64,000 nucleotides of DNA. Origin: Anaerolineales bacterium. Its GTDB lineage: Bacteria; Chloroflexota; Anaerolineae; 4572-78; J111. Under the pieces are notes generated by a model. The model saw only the letters and a list, made by a program, of their open reading frames with translations, made no database searches and was not told the DNA's origin. Positions within the stretch are counted from its first letter, which is position 1, and every line of letters starts with the position of its first letter. Shown one piece after another: positions 31,903 to 41,072 of the stretch. Made by a program: the position numbers and the translations under genes. The stretch lies in assembly GCA_015075405.1 (NCBI GenBank), contig JABTUK010000005.1, forward strand, positions 62,001 through 126,000. The letters are read 5' to 3'.

Positions 31903-32049
31903 ATGATATTTTTACCGCGTGAGGAAGGTCAGGGCCTGGTCGAGTATGCTCTAATTTTAGTCTTAGTCGCCATTGTTGTTATTGCTATTTTACTTTTGCT
32001 CGGCCCGGTTATTGGCAATACCTTCAGTAATATCGTAGGCAACTTGTAA
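31903..32049 (+). CDS. Flp/Fap-type pilin, 48 residues
   Basis: Class IVb Flp-like pilin. It starts MIFLPREEGQGLVEYALILV: a short positively charged leader, the Gly/Gln-Gly cut region, the hallmark Glu five residues into the mature helix (GLVEYALI) and then a hydrophobic helix of about 20 residues. A strong AAAGGAG ribosome-binding site lies 8 bases upstream and a good terminator follows. No tad secretion or prepilin peptidase genes are near, so it is either an orphan pilin or exported by a machine encoded elsewhere. Confidence 0.85.
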   Translation: MIFLPREEGQGLVEYALILVLVAIVVIAILLLLGPVIGNTFSNIVGNL

Positions 32050-32075
32050 TATCTTTTTTGATTAGCCCAGACGAG

Positions 32076-32108
32076 AAACTCTACACCGTTTTTGGTGTAG
32101 AGTTTTTT
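32076..32108. terminator. Intrinsic terminator after the pilin gene
   Basis: AAACTCTACACC (32076-32087), loop GTTTTT, GGTGTAGAGTTT and further T. The A run opposite the T run makes it usable in both directions; the next gene ends 8 bases away on the minus strand. Confidence 0.88.
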
Positions 32109-32115
32109 GTTTGTT

Positions 32116-33303
32116 TTAGTTTTTAGCAGGAGTTGGGTGGATCAGGAGGCGGTATAACTCGACGGCTAACAGAATCAACAGCAGCATGCGGATGATGATA
32201 GTGAGAGGCGCCAATTGGTTGAGGCCGCGCGAAAGGATAACCGGCCACTCCAGAAAATTGATAAAACTCAAGGCGATGATAAACAAGACCGCGCGTTTTT
32301 CTGGAAAGGTGAGCAGCAGCAGGGGAATTAAAAAGGTTTGCCACTGCGGACTCCAGCCTTGCGACCACAGGAAAAAGATGACAAAGGTGAGAGTGGTAAA
32401 GACGATGGCATCCTGATCAGGGTTGGAACCGGGAGGGCGAGTGAAAATAAACAACCCCAACAGCCCAAAGGGAATGATAGTGAGCCAGGTAGGAATGCGG
32501 GCGGGATTACCGAGGGGACGTGTAGCTTTAGCCGGGTCAAAATGATCGACCAGAGGGCCGAAGTTGCCGGTGGTCAAATTGCCATCAATGATGGCCCAAA
32601 CCGTCTGATACGAGGATTTACCGGCTTGCGCTCGCAGCGAGGCCAGGGTCATAGTTGGATTGGCTAAAGCGAAGGGGCCAAAGATAAGCAGGCAAAGCAA
32701 GAGCGCCCCTACCCCGCAAACGACGGCGGCTTTGAGGCCCTGCCTGCGCCAAACGGTTGCCAGGAGCATGATGGGTAAAAATTTCACCATCGTTCCCAGA
32801 CCCAAGGCGGTTATCAGCAGAATGCGCCGATTTTTGAGCAGGCTGTAGAGCGCCAGCAAGAGAAAAAAAGTGGTCAGCGCATCGAAATTGCCCAGCCAAA
32901 AGAAGAGAGGCGTGAACAGGGCGGTATAAATCCAGGCGATGGTCAGGGCGCGGGCACGGCCAAACAAAGTAAAAGCCAGGCGGTAGAGAAGATAGAGGTT
33001 GCCGCCTTCGGCCAGCAGCAGCACAAAGGCCAACAGCAGGATGTAATTCTTCAATTGCTGGCCGGCCAGAGTATAGACGGCAATATTCAAATAGGGGAAG
33101 ATGGGTGGAAATTCGTACCAATAATGGAGGTAGGGATAAAAACCGCGCCGAGTCATGTCGGCCAGATTAAAGTAATGCTGATAATCGCCATAATAAATCA
33201 GGTTTTCGGGGGGAAAGGCCATCAGCAGCATCAGGCGGCTGGTGAGAAAAAGAATCAGGATCAGGAGAAAATCGGCGGCGGCGTTTGAATTCTTGGTTAG
33301 CAT
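32116..33303 (-). CDS. GT-C membrane glycosyltransferase, GT87-like
   Basis: A 395-residue polytopic membrane protein with about ten hydrophobic segments and the GT-C layout: an acidic motif in the first extracytoplasmic loop (YYGDYQHYFNLADM), then YPYLHYWYEFPP and GNFDALTTFFLLLAL. It resembles polyprenol-phosphate-mannose-dependent mannosyltransferases (GT87/DUF2029). Donor and acceptor are unknown. It is the last gene of the long minus-strand glycan block and starts 1 base after the next gene's stop. Confidence 0.75.
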   Translation of the reverse strand: MLTKNSNAAADFLLILILFLTSRLMLLMAFPPENLIYYGDYQHYFNLADMTRRGFYPYLHYWYEFPPIFPYLNIAVYTLAGQQLKNYILLLAFVLLLAEGGNLYLLYRLAFTLFGRARALTIAWIYTALFTPLFFWLGNFDALTTFFLLLALYSLLKNRRILLITALGLGTMVKFLPIMLLATVWRRQGLKAAVVCGVGALLLCLLIFGPFALANPTMTLASLRAQAGKSSYQTVWAIIDGNLTTGNFGPLVDHFDPAKATRPLGNPARIPTWLTIIPFGLLGLFIFTRPPGSNPDQDAIVFTTLTFVIFFLWSQGWSPQWQTFLIPLLLLTFPEKRAVLFIIALSFINFLEWPVILSRGLNQLAPLTIIIRMLLLILLAVELYRLLIHPTPAKN

Positions 33304-33304
33304 G

Positions 33305-34744
33305 TTATCGTTTTCTCAAAAGGAGATAATCATCCTGCTCAAAAAGGATGGTGTAATCCGGGCTGGCTTTCAAGACGGCAACCTGTTCCAGGTAAGCCTC
33401 CGGCTGGAAAATGGGGAAGATGTTGCCCTGTAAATCCAGGGCAATATATTCGGCCGGGCCGTATTGACTGCTGGTGAGACGAGGAAATAGATAAATAGCG
33501 GGCCGGTGGGTCAGATGGGTGCTGAGCGAGGTTTGGGCCGAAACGACAGCATCGGGTGAGATGAGTTGTAGCATTTGCTGGGCGGAGTTGTAGCGAGCTT
33601 GACCAACAGGCCAGGTAAAACTCAAGGAAAGGGGCGTGTGTCCAAATTTTAACTGGTAGCTCAAGGTAGTCAACAAAACCATTAGCATGAATACAGTCGT
33701 TAAAAAAGTGGGTGAGACGGCCATTTTCTGGCGCAGTAATTTGATGAGCAAGGCTGCTCCATTGATGGCCGAGGCAACCACAAAAGGCACAACCATAACC
33801 GAATAATGAAATCTATCCAGGGCGTAGGTGGTTGGCAAATCGGATAGCAGGTTCATGGCTATGGCCGGGGCAGCAATTAACAGGGTCAGCGGGTCGAGCA
33901 GTGACAGATAGGCAACGGGAGCCAGAAGATGGGTGATGTATCTCACTTTGTCCGGGTTTGACCAGATATAGTCCCAGACAAACAGTGGCCGGGTCAGAAC
34001 GGTCAACAACACTTCGGGGATGGTGTCGCCGAGAACTTCGTAACGATGCAAACCAAAATGGGTGTCACTGCCGGCGTAAGCGGGAATAAATATGATGGTC
34101 AGATAGAGGAAAACCGCAAAGCCGCTCAGACCGACCGCCAAGCCCCGCCAATCTCTTTGGGTAACGAATAAATAAAAGCCGAGCATGCCCACAAATAAAA
34201 CAGCATCCTCTTGACAGGCCGCCGCCAAAATGCTGAAACTTAAGAAAAGCCAAAAACGACGCTGCTGCAAATACCAATAGGCAAACGGCAAGAAACCGGC
34301 GGCTAAAGTGACCGGGTGAAACTCGAATAGATTCGCGCCCTGCAAGGCCGGAAAGAGGAGATAGGCGGCAGCAAAAACGAGCGCAGCCCAGACATTGAGT
34401 TTTTCGGCCGCCAGCCAATAGAGAGGGAGCGCGCCCAGGGCCAAGACGACCGTCTGCACGAACAGCAGGGCCTTAGCATCGGGCCAGACCAGGTAGACCA
34501 GGCCCAGTGGGAGCAAAATCGGCTGGAAATGGATGGCAAAAAGAGAGTCTACACCGATAAATTCGGCGCTAAAAAAGTTGCCGTGCAGGTTATTCCAGGC
34601 CGCATAATCAAAAATTCCCAAATCAAAGCCGTTGGTCAGAAAATGATCGTGGTTGACAAAGGATAAATAACTAAAGAAGCCGATGTAGACGACCATCATT
34701 AGTCCCAAAATGAGAGGGGGATAGGTTAATTCTTTGCGGATCAT
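33305..34744 (-). CDS. DUF2079 membrane protein
   Basis: A 479-residue polytopic protein with the DUF2079 opening: FDLGIFDYAAWNNLHGNFF, then HFQPILLPLGLVYLVWPDAKALLFVQT and EFHPVTLAAGFLPFAYWY. The family is related to GT-C glycosyltransferases and probably transfers sugars on the outer face of the membrane; no reaction is established. It is translationally close to the GT87-like gene (1-base gap). Confidence 0.85.
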   Translation of the reverse strand: MIRKELTYPPLILGLMMVVYIGFFSYLSFVNHDHFLTNGFDLGIFDYAAWNNLHGNFFSAEFIGVDSLFAIHFQPILLPLGLVYLVWPDAKALLFVQTVVLALGALPLYWLAAEKLNVWAALVFAAAYLLFPALQGANLFEFHPVTLAAGFLPFAYWYLQQRRFWLFLSFSILAAACQEDAVLFVGMLGFYLFVTQRDWRGLAVGLSGFAVFLYLTIIFIPAYAGSDTHFGLHRYEVLGDTIPEVLLTVLTRPLFVWDYIWSNPDKVRYITHLLAPVAYLSLLDPLTLLIAAPAIAMNLLSDLPTTYALDRFHYSVMVVPFVVASAINGAALLIKLLRQKMAVSPTFLTTVFMLMVLLTTLSYQLKFGHTPLSLSFTWPVGQARYNSAQQMLQLISPDAVVSAQTSLSTHLTHRPAIYLFPRLTSSQYGPAEYIALDLQGNIFPIFQPEAYLEQVAVLKASPDYTILFEQDDYLLLRKR

Positions 34745-34763
34745 ATCATTGATTTATTGAGTA

Positions 34764-34857
34764 TCAGTGGATCCAAATTTCCCGTAGGGTGGCCTCCCTA
34801 TGCTGCCCGCTGACGCATAGGGATGCGCCAGCTACGGTGAAAAATTGGATCTACTGA
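34764..34857. repeat. Long inverted repeat between glycosyltransferase genes
   Basis: TCAGTGGATCC (34764-34774) pairs with GGATCTACTGA (34847-34857), then CCGTAG/CTACGG, TGGC/GCCA and CCCTATGC/GCATAGGG towards the centre. The right end covers the stop codon of the upstream minus-strand gene. Confidence 0.75.
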
Positions 34858-36575
34858 GTATCCACAGCGGTGAAAATATTAATATTATCAATGGTCTTCA
34901 GGGTGAAAGCTGTGGGCGACCCTACTTCTAAGAGAAACTGTTCGGTTTCACTGCCGGCCTCTAAAATATAAGTTTGCCGGGGCAGGGTAGCCACGTAATG
35001 GGTATAGCTTTCATAGCGATCCCGTGAGCGATAAGGCGCAATGATTAATTTTTCACGGCTCAAAAAGGTGAGTTTGTAAGCATTCTGATAATAAGCCTGC
35101 CCCCCTTTGATCTGCTGACTCTCTAAAAAATCAACGACTTGTTGGGCGGAGCATACCTGTGGTAAGGATTGATAGTATTGCCAATTGATGACTCCATAGT
35201 AGCCCCAAATGAAGACAGCCAACAGAATAACCAGGACAGGTTGGAACCTTTGCCAATGAGCCAGAGCCAGGCCGACCATACCGCTTAAAACAAACAACAT
35301 GGGTAAAAAATAGCGAATATGCTCGATGACGTAATTATTGCCATTGACAAAGCCAAAGCCCATGATTAAACTGCCCAGCAGCCATACGTAATGCTCCGGT
35401 TGGGGTGTAATAGGCCGCAATAAGAGGAGATCGAGCAACGCCTGGCGGTAACGCTTTCCAAAATGGAGAAAAATGGCAACAAAAACAGCGGCCAGCCCGA
35501 TTTTGGTCAAAATCATCAACCACGAGGCGCTGTCGGTGTGGGTGCGTAAACCGATTAAGGCCGGAATAATGCCAAAGAGGTGTAATTGCCATAGTTCAGG
35601 TAAGCGTTGCCAGGTAATGAAATTAAAATTGTCTACGCCGCCCGTTGAGTTGCCGGGATTGAAAAAGTAATAAATCATGGGGGCTATGCCTAAAATACCC
35701 CCCAGGCCAAGCCAGAACAGGTAAAGTTCAGCATGGCTTTGAGAGCTGGCATTAGGGGTTAACTGTTTACGCCAGCGGAGTACCGTGATCACCGTGATCC
35801 AGGTAATTAAAATAGCGCCGATTAACAAACGTTGAATATAAAGCACATCAATGGCCAGGTTGAAGGCAATTAAAGCTATCAGAGCCAACGTTGTCAGGCC
35901 CAAGCCAACTATCAGCCAGACGAGTAAAGATAAATGCCCTAAGCAGCTTCGCCATTCAGGCCACTGCGGTGAGCCAAGACCCCAAACAACCAACACTGTG
36001 AACAGGTAAAAAACGGACAAGGGATGAGTCCACAGGGCCAAGCCGGCCACCAACCCCACACTGAATACCCGGCCATAGCTCCAGCCGGAGGTGAAACCTC
36101 GCTGAACCAATAGAAACAAGAGGCCGCCCAAAAATAGCATCTCCGCATTGCCACCATTGGCCCCGTAAGTATGCACAGTCAACATGGCTGGAGGCAGCGC
36201 CAAGAATAGGCTTCCCCACACAGCCGTTGAACGATTGTGCCATGTATCCAGCCATACAAATGAAACTGTCACAAAAGCCAGATAAGAGGTAACCGGACTC
36301 AAACGAAGTAACAATCCGTTCATATCGTCAAAAAGCCAAAAGATAACCGCCGCGATCATAGCTTCTAAGCTGCCCAGGTAGAACTGTCCGTAGAAAAAAA
36401 TAGGGATGTGACCTTCCAAAATATGTTTTGCCATCAAGCCGACAATGGCTTCATCGGAATTGAAATCGCCACACCAACGAGTCAGCAAGATACCTCTCAC
36501 TAAAATGGCGACAGCGAGGGGAATGAGTAAAGCGAATCCGAAATTTTGAAAGCCGAAATGAAATCTCTGGAACAT
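34851..36575 (-). CDS. GT39-like membrane glycosyltransferase
   Basis: A 574-residue protein with about twelve hydrophobic segments. The first loop reads WCGDFNSDEAIVGLMAKHIL with the Asp/Glu pair typical of GT39/GT83-type (PMT/ArnT) transferases, followed by PIFFYGQFYLGSLE. A soluble C-terminal part of about 100 residues follows. It is expected to use a lipid-linked sugar donor at the outer face of the membrane. Its last residues and stop lie in the inverted repeat. Confidence 0.8.
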   Translation of the reverse strand: MFQRFHFGFQNFGFALLIPLAVAILVRGILLTRWCGDFNSDEAIVGLMAKHILEGHIPIFFYGQFYLGSLEAMIAAVIFWLFDDMNGLLLRLSPVTSYLAFVTVSFVWLDTWHNRSTAVWGSLFLALPPAMLTVHTYGANGGNAEMLFLGGLLFLLVQRGFTSGWSYGRVFSVGLVAGLALWTHPLSVFYLFTVLVVWGLGSPQWPEWRSCLGHLSLLVWLIVGLGLTTLALIALIAFNLAIDVLYIQRLLIGAILITWITVITVLRWRKQLTPNASSQSHAELYLFWLGLGGILGIAPMIYYFFNPGNSTGGVDNFNFITWQRLPELWQLHLFGIIPALIGLRTHTDSASWLMILTKIGLAAVFVAIFLHFGKRYRQALLDLLLLRPITPQPEHYVWLLGSLIMGFGFVNGNNYVIEHIRYFLPMLFVLSGMVGLALAHWQRFQPVLVILLAVFIWGYYGVINWQYYQSLPQVCSAQQVVDFLESQQIKGGQAYYQNAYKLTFLSREKLIIAPYRSRDRYESYTHYVATLPRQTYILEAGSETEQFLLEVGSPTAFTLKTIDNINIFTAVDTQ

Positions 36576-36617
36576 GCTCTGATACCGGGTGCTTTTTGCC
36601 TGGACTTTGTTTGTTTT

Positions 36618-38696
36618 TCAGCGTTCTCCGCAATCAAACAACTCAAAAACATGGATACTGTCTTGAACGGTTACAGGGTGTAAACATGGCACGGCGGCTA
36701 CTTGCTTTAGCAGGTCTTGAGCCGTATCTGCCCCCGGTCCTGCGGTCTCAATTAATACATAACGCACCTGCCAGCGATTTAACAGAGCCAGGCTGGCCGC
36801 ATCGGGAAAAGTGAGTAACTCGGGGTGACGCCGGCCCAGCATAAAGCCAAAGGGGTTGCCGTAGGCATGGACGATAGGTTTACAATGAGTTCTGGCATAG
36901 ATAAATTGGGAGCCGTTAAAGCTGCTGTCAAGCGGATATTGAATCATGGCGTCGCCGTCGGGCTGGCGGCGGGCGTTAAGGTCATTGCAGTAATTGCCTC
37001 GCCAGGATATTGGGGCGGCTGCATTTTGACTGGGTTGTTGGCGCAGCCAGATGTCAACCGGGCGCTCGGTAAAGGGCCGGTGGGTGGGCATGGGTTTCCA
37101 CCAGACCTCAAACAAAGCCAGACCGATGACGATGAGCCAGGGCCAGGTGGAGGAAGGAAGATGGAGGATAGAGGATAGAGGATAGAGGATGGAGGATAGA
37201 GGATTGGTGGGCTTCACTGTTTGTTTTTTGATGGGTGAACTTCGGTTTGGGTGGCGCGGGGCGATTTCGCGTTGGCGCCAGGCGGCTGCGCCATAAGCAG
37301 CCAGGATAGCGATACCAAAAATGGCAAACTGACCAAAGCGGGTCCAGGTGCGGGTATTGCCCACTGCCGGCACGAACCAACGGATGAGCAGCGATGGCAG
37401 CGGGATAACAATCCCGGTTTCTTGGTCAAGGGTGAAGGGTTCTCGCTGCAAGGATAAGTTCAGGGAAATATCATTCATTATCTGGTTAAAACTGTTCACC
37501 ACAGCGGGCGGCGCAGGAATGACCACCTGTCGTCCGGCCAGGTGCAGGGTTAGCCCTAAACTGAGGACAACAGCCACGAGAGTGAGATAGAGCCAGGGCC
37601 GGACAGTTTTAGCCTGGCTCCAGCGCAGGCCATAGATGGCAAAAAGAATAGCCACCAGACCGGGACTCAACAAAAATTCCGTAGCAATGTTCAGACCGGA
37701 ATCGGGAAAAAAGCGACCGGCTTCAAAATCGGCTTGAGTGGGCGATGTTTTGTCGGCCAGGGCAGCCAGCGGCAGGATTTTTTCTTCAATAAAAGTACCC
37801 CACAAGGGGTGGAAGGGATTGGGGATGAGATAATCGGTCGGCGAGGCCGACCAGAAATTGGTATTTTCCAGGGTGGGGCGAGTATCAGGATCACCGCTGA
37901 CGGCTAAAAAGGGCGGCAAGAAAGGGGCGATGAGAATTATCGCGGTGATGCTGAAGATGCCTAACCCCAGCCAGCGCCGTCGTTGTTTAAACTGAAGGGG
38001 CCAGGGCCAGGTTCGGACTGCCAGCCAGACCAGGCTTAGCAACCCGCCGGCCAGAGCCAGATACCACGAAGCCAGGGCATTAAGGCCAAAGGCAAGGCCG
38101 CCGGCAAAGGCATAGCGCCGGCGACCCGTCTGTAGAAATCTTTCGATAAAGAGAAAAATGAGGGGGAACCAGCCCACCGTCAGGTGGATAAGATGAAAAT
38201 ACTGCCCCCGCCGAAAGGGGGCAAAACCAAAAATTATGCCGGCCAACAGACCGGCCCACCAGCTATGGGTCAATCGCCGGGCTAACAAAAAGGTACTAAA
38301 CCCCGCCAGAAAAATATTAAAAAAAAGCAGGGCGTTATGGGCGCTGTACTCGCCAACAGCAAGGGTAAAAGGCAGGCCAAAGAGGGTGTTAGTGGGGGTA
38401 ATCTCGCTGTAAGCCAAGGGATAGCCCAACGGATAATAAATAAAAGGGACCAGCCAGGGCGATTGGCCGGTTTCAATCAGGGTATGCTTAAACCACCATA
38501 AGCGCCAGACATACTCATAAGTATCCCCGCTTCCACTGACCTCGTCAAAAAAATGAAAAATGATCGGCCGTAGGAAGATCGCAGTCAGGAGGAGAAAAAA
38601 AAGACCAGCCAGCAGGTTGCTGCTGAAAATTGAGGTTAGTTGAGCCGATTTGGATAATGCCGGATTCCGTTGAAGCTCTACAGAAGTTCTTTGCAT
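36618..38696 (-). CDS. Large polytopic GT-C-like membrane protein
   Basis: A 692-residue protein with at least ten hydrophobic segments and a loop after the first that reads GSGDTYEYVWRLWWFKHTL, an acidic GT-C-like motif. I cannot name the family with confidence. Codons around residues 500-515 are made of the heptamer repeat at 37161-37202, giving PLSSILYPLSSILH in a predicted loop just before a hydrophobic segment; the frame is kept. The C-terminal 150 residues look soluble. Confidence 0.75.
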   Translation of the reverse strand: MQRTSVELQRNPALSKSAQLTSIFSSNLLAGLFFLLLTAIFLRPIIFHFFDEVSGSGDTYEYVWRLWWFKHTLIETGQSPWLVPFIYYPLGYPLAYSEITPTNTLFGLPFTLAVGEYSAHNALLFFNIFLAGFSTFLLARRLTHSWWAGLLAGIIFGFAPFRRGQYFHLIHLTVGWFPLIFLFIERFLQTGRRRYAFAGGLAFGLNALASWYLALAGGLLSLVWLAVRTWPWPLQFKQRRRWLGLGIFSITAIILIAPFLPPFLAVSGDPDTRPTLENTNFWSASPTDYLIPNPFHPLWGTFIEEKILPLAALADKTSPTQADFEAGRFFPDSGLNIATEFLLSPGLVAILFAIYGLRWSQAKTVRPWLYLTLVAVVLSLGLTLHLAGRQVVIPAPPAVVNSFNQIMNDISLNLSLQREPFTLDQETGIVIPLPSLLIRWFVPAVGNTRTWTRFGQFAIFGIAILAAYGAAAWRQREIAPRHPNRSSPIKKQTVKPTNPLSSILYPLSSILHLPSSTWPWLIVIGLALFEVWWKPMPTHRPFTERPVDIWLRQQPSQNAAAPISWRGNYCNDLNARRQPDGDAMIQYPLDSSFNGSQFIYARTHCKPIVHAYGNPFGFMLGRRHPELLTFPDAASLALLNRWQVRYVLIETAGPGADTAQDLLKQVAAVPCLHPVTVQDSIHVFELFDCGER
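37161..37202. repeat. Six tandem heptamers inside a coding sequence
   Basis: ATGGAGG, three ATAGAGG, ATGGAGG, ATAGAGG in the plus direction. In the minus-strand gene they are translated as a 7-residue repeat (PLSSILY, PLSSILH), because three heptamers make seven codons. Confidence 0.85.
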
Positions 38697-38704
38697 AAGG
38701 CGAT

Positions 38705-40246
38705 TTAACTGTCGTTACGTTGATAAATGGCCCGGCCACCGATTGTTTCTACCCAATGATAATCTTTGGCTAAACCCTGAGTAAGCCAAGTGGGGGGATT
38801 GTCTTGCGCCACAACGATAAATTTGGTGGTAGATGCAAAGAGCCGGTGTTGTAGTTCCGCCGGCCCGCCGGGTATGTTAGGATTCTCCAGATAGATGGGC
38901 CAGATAAAATCCACAGCACAACGACGATTGGCTAAATAGTAAAGTTGAACTTCTTCGCTCCAGATATAAATGCGGTCATCGGGCCGGGAGTGGGTTTGGA
39001 TATAAATGGCGATATCCTGTAAGGCCACAAACATCGGGCCGGTGGGAGGCCAGCTTTTCAGCATAAAATCACGATAGGTTTCCTGGCCGGTTTTGTAACG
39101 AAAATAGTGATACAAATAACTACTGTTGACAAAAAGGTAAGTTACACCAATTGTCAACAGCAGCAACACCGGTATGGGCCAGCCTGTCCACTTACCTTTA
39201 GGATTGACCTGAGCCAGCCGGAACGGCTGCGTTATAAACCAAGCGGCTAATAGGCTCAAGGGTGGGGTGATAAGCAAGTAATAGTGCCAAAAAGCATTGT
39301 AGCTGATGCCCGCTTCGATGAAAGAAAGTAGAAACCAGAATAGAATAATATATTTTGTCAGCCTGGGCAAGGTTTTATCAAATGGCATTAACAGCGCTCC
39401 GGCTAAACCGGAGGTCAATAAGGGCAGATTGGCTATCGCCAGGCCGCTGAAGGGATAGAGAAAAAGGAACAATGGATTAACGCCAGTCGAATCGACATGG
39501 TCTTGCCCCAGGATAAAAACCAAACCCAGCCGGGGCAGGAGTCCTAATACGCCAAAATAAATCACAACCGGCAGTAAGCCCGCCGTTAAGCCAAGCCCCA
39601 TCCAAACTGCTCGTCGGATCAAACGCTGGACGGCTTCTTTTTTGTCCGGCTGCGTCCAGAATTGGATCAGGAGAACCAGGCCGGTCAGCGCCAATGCCGA
39701 GAGATAGACCGCTTTAAATAAGATACAAATCGCATTAATCAGGCCAATCCAAACAAATTGCCAATCCTTGGTAGGGCGATTTTGGAAGATGAGTAAGAGC
39801 AGGATAGCAGCGATACGGGGCAAATTGGCAAATTGTTCAATTTCGGCGGTGTGGCCCTCCAGAGCATAATCGGAAGTAAGCAGTAAAAACAAAATTACGG
39901 CAATCCCGCTCGTCTTTCTATCGGCAAAGGTCCGAGCCAGGTAATAGAGTAAATAGGCGGTAGGGATGAGCCACAAGGCCAAAAAAAACCTGATCGCCCA
40001 CGAATTGTCGCCCCACAGCGAGAAGGCCAGGGCATTAATGTAGTAGACAAGGGGTAAATGATGGCCGGGATGGTAGCTGCTATACAAAGGCTCGCCTTGC
40101 AGAATAAGCCGCCCGCCATAGGCATTGGCAGCACTGTCGTCGTCAAGGGGTTTCTCAAAATAAGGGAGACGAGTCAGAAAAACGAGAATTGGCAAAAGAG
40201 CCAGGAGTAACAGTTCAATTTTTTGATGCTTGATAGTTGACAGCAT
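38705..40246 (-). CDS. GT39/ArnT-type membrane glycosyltransferase
   Basis: A 513-residue polytopic protein. The first extracytoplasmic loop contains KPLDDDSAANAYGGRLILQGEPLYSSYHPGHHLPLVYYINAL, the acidic and His-containing pattern of GT39-like enzymes, followed by about ten more hydrophobic segments and a soluble tail. It starts 8 bases upstream of the end of its neighbour's leader and is part of the same block. Sugar and acceptor are unknown. Confidence 0.8.
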   Translation of the reverse strand: MLSTIKHQKIELLLLALLPILVFLTRLPYFEKPLDDDSAANAYGGRLILQGEPLYSSYHPGHHLPLVYYINALAFSLWGDNSWAIRFFLALWLIPTAYLLYYLARTFADRKTSGIAVILFLLLTSDYALEGHTAEIEQFANLPRIAAILLLLIFQNRPTKDWQFVWIGLINAICILFKAVYLSALALTGLVLLIQFWTQPDKKEAVQRLIRRAVWMGLGLTAGLLPVVIYFGVLGLLPRLGLVFILGQDHVDSTGVNPLFLFLYPFSGLAIANLPLLTSGLAGALLMPFDKTLPRLTKYIILFWFLLSFIEAGISYNAFWHYYLLITPPLSLLAAWFITQPFRLAQVNPKGKWTGWPIPVLLLLTIGVTYLFVNSSYLYHYFRYKTGQETYRDFMLKSWPPTGPMFVALQDIAIYIQTHSRPDDRIYIWSEEVQLYYLANRRCAVDFIWPIYLENPNIPGGPAELQHRLFASTTKFIVVAQDNPPTWLTQGLAKDYHWVETIGGRAIYQRNDS

Positions 40247-40349
40247 AGTTGTGAATAGCGGCCTGAAGTTAAGTGAAGCATCAATCCAGGTGGTTAATTC
40301 TATGAGAGGTTTTGGCTTGGTTTTGAATATAAATTGTGGTTTGACCGGG

Positions 40350-41063
40350 TTAAGCCTGTTTCACTAACTGGCAACAAGCCACATAGCGTAAAGGAATAAA
40401 ATTAAAGGGGATGGCTTTAATTTGGCGAATAACCAGAATGTTATCAGATATTTCTTTGAGCAAGGTTAAATCAAAACTATGCAAGTGCCATTCATCTGTC
40501 ATCTGATCCGGTGAACTATACGAATCGTCTGCGCCCTTGAGTAACCACCTCCCTAAACCCAGCTTACGGATGATAGTTTTAACCCGATCAATCCAGACCT
40601 CATTGGGTACACTAATAACGATAACGGCATTGCTTGTAGCTACTCTGGCTATTTCACCGACTACCTGACGTGGATTGGCAACGTGCTCCAACACCTCACT
40701 GCAAACAAGCTTATGGAATGTGCCAGTGGCAAAGGGAAGTTGTTCGGCATTCGATTGCGCCAAGATCCCCTGATGGGAAGCTAAACGACGCTGCGATTTT
40801 TTAATGAGAAAGCTTGAAAGATCAATTCCGTGCAGTCGAATTGCCGGAATCTGCTCCAGGATATTACCAGCGCCACATCCGATTTCTAAAACGCGGTCCT
40901 GTTGTTGGGTATCTAGAAAGTTTAGGATAGTTTTTACCCGGCGACGTTCGATCCAGCGGATTAAGAAGTTAGAACGAAGATGGTAGGCTTCTGGATCATA
41001 ACGGTGAGCCATCTCTTCATTCCATTGGATGAAATCATTTTCGGTCTTAAAAGAAGTGGGCAT
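40350..41063 (-). CDS. Class I SAM-dependent methyltransferase
   Basis: A 237-residue soluble methyltransferase: SAM-binding motif VLEIGCGAGNILEQIP near residue 55, then HGIDLSSFLI, AEQLPFATGTFHKLVCSEVLEHV and VIVISVPNEVWIDR. This order is the UbiE/methyltransferase-11 type. Its place next to asnB and glycosyltransferases suggests a sugar or lipid substrate, which the sequence does not define. Confidence 0.85.
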   Translation of the reverse strand: MPTSFKTENDFIQWNEEMAHRYDPEAYHLRSNFLIRWIERRRVKTILNFLDTQQQDRVLEIGCGAGNILEQIPAIRLHGIDLSSFLIKKSQRRLASHQGILAQSNAEQLPFATGTFHKLVCSEVLEHVANPRQVVGEIARVATSNAVIVISVPNEVWIDRVKTIIRKLGLGRWLLKGADDSYSSPDQMTDEWHLHSFDLTLLKEISDNILVIRQIKAIPFNFIPLRYVACCQLVKQA

Positions 41064-41072
41064 CAGTACCTC

